Assembly: GCA_964579325.1 (NCBI GenBank)
Contig: CAZOHN010000097.1
Coordinates: 1-13,292, forward strand
Reading direction: 5' to 3'
DNA from: CAZOHN01 sp964579325
Lineage (GTDB): Bacteria > Pseudomonadota > Alphaproteobacteria > Rhodobacterales > Rhodobacteraceae
Length of the DNA: 13,292 nt
Both the position numbers and the translations under genes were made by a program. Position 1 is the stretch's first letter. Every line of letters begins with the position of its first letter. The notes beneath the pieces are model-generated. The model was not told the origin of the DNA, did no database searches, and saw only the letters and a program-made list of their open reading frames with translations. Shown one piece after another: positions 13,201-13,292 of this stretch.

Positions 13201-13292
13201 GGGCCCGGGCCCTCGCCTCGCTTCTTCCGACCCCAAATATCCTCGGGGGGTGAGGCCGCAAGGCCTCAGGGGGGCAGACGGCCCCCCTCAGG
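13201..13292. repeat. Tandem hairpin-rich intergenic element
   Basis: The last 92 bases hold a perfect 12-base palindrome GGGCCCGGGCCC (13201-13212), the block CCCCAAATATCCTCGGGGGG (13231-13250), a 7-bp hairpin TGAGGCC/GGCCTCA with a GCAA tetraloop (13251-13268) and an 8-bp hairpin AGGGGGGC/GCCCCCCT with loop AGACG (13268-13288). The CAAATATCC core followed by G/C hairpins resembles sequence I associate with many intergenic sites of Rhodobacteraceae genomes. The element probably continues beyond the window. It may act as a terminator or REP-like repeat. Confidence 0.6.

Noticed and set aside
1..13292. CRISPR arrays, tRNA or rRNA genes, intact transposases or phage genes
   Set aside because: No regularly spaced repeats, cloverleaf-like segments, or transposase, integrase or capsid motifs were seen on either strand.

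Overview
The window reads as chromosomal DNA of a high-GC alphaproteobacterium, most likely a member of the Rhodobacteraceae or a close relative. The evidence is the GC-rich codon use, the glycerol ABC transporter of the rhizobial/rhodobacterial GlpSTPQV type, and the family resemblance of nearly every protein. The end of the window also carries hairpin-rich intergenic sequence of a kind I associate with rhodobacterial genomes. No tRNA, rRNA, CRISPR array, phage gene or intact insertion sequence was found.

Layout. (1) Positions 1-2151, plus strand: the tail of a glycerol uptake operon, with the last residues of an ABC permease, a small DUF2160 membrane protein and the periplasmic solute-binding protein (GlpV-like). 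A 10-base run of N follows at 2172-2181. (2) Positions 2182-5846: an opposite-strand block interrupting the glycerol locus. It encodes a Tat-exported DUF3179 protein, a DoxX-like membrane protein, a 130-residue membrane protein and, after a gene-poor stretch, a VTT/DedA-like membrane protein. The first three are tightly packed and look translationally coupled. (3) Positions 6283-8897, plus strand: glycerol kinase (TTG start) and an iron-type alcohol dehydrogenase joined by a GTGA overlap. (4) Positions 8922-12938, minus strand: ribulose-phosphate 3-epimerase, a CxxC thioredoxin-like protein (TGATG overlap), phosphoglycolate phosphatase, and a flavin monooxygenase carrying an N-terminal NTF2-like domain. 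(5) Positions 12939-13292: non-coding, ending in tandem GC-rich hairpins.

How the genes work together. The transporter imports glycerol, GlpK phosphorylates it, and the coupled iron-type dehydrogenase probably acts on a related alcohol or polyol. Rpe and Gph are central sugar-phosphate and phosphoglycolate-salvage enzymes that often lie together. No complete new defence or mobile system is visible. The observations most worth a second look are the coupled DUF3179-DoxX-small membrane protein cassette inside the glycerol locus, the dehydrogenase with Gln at a usual His metal-ligand position, and the NTF2-FMO fusion with an altered FMO fingerprint.
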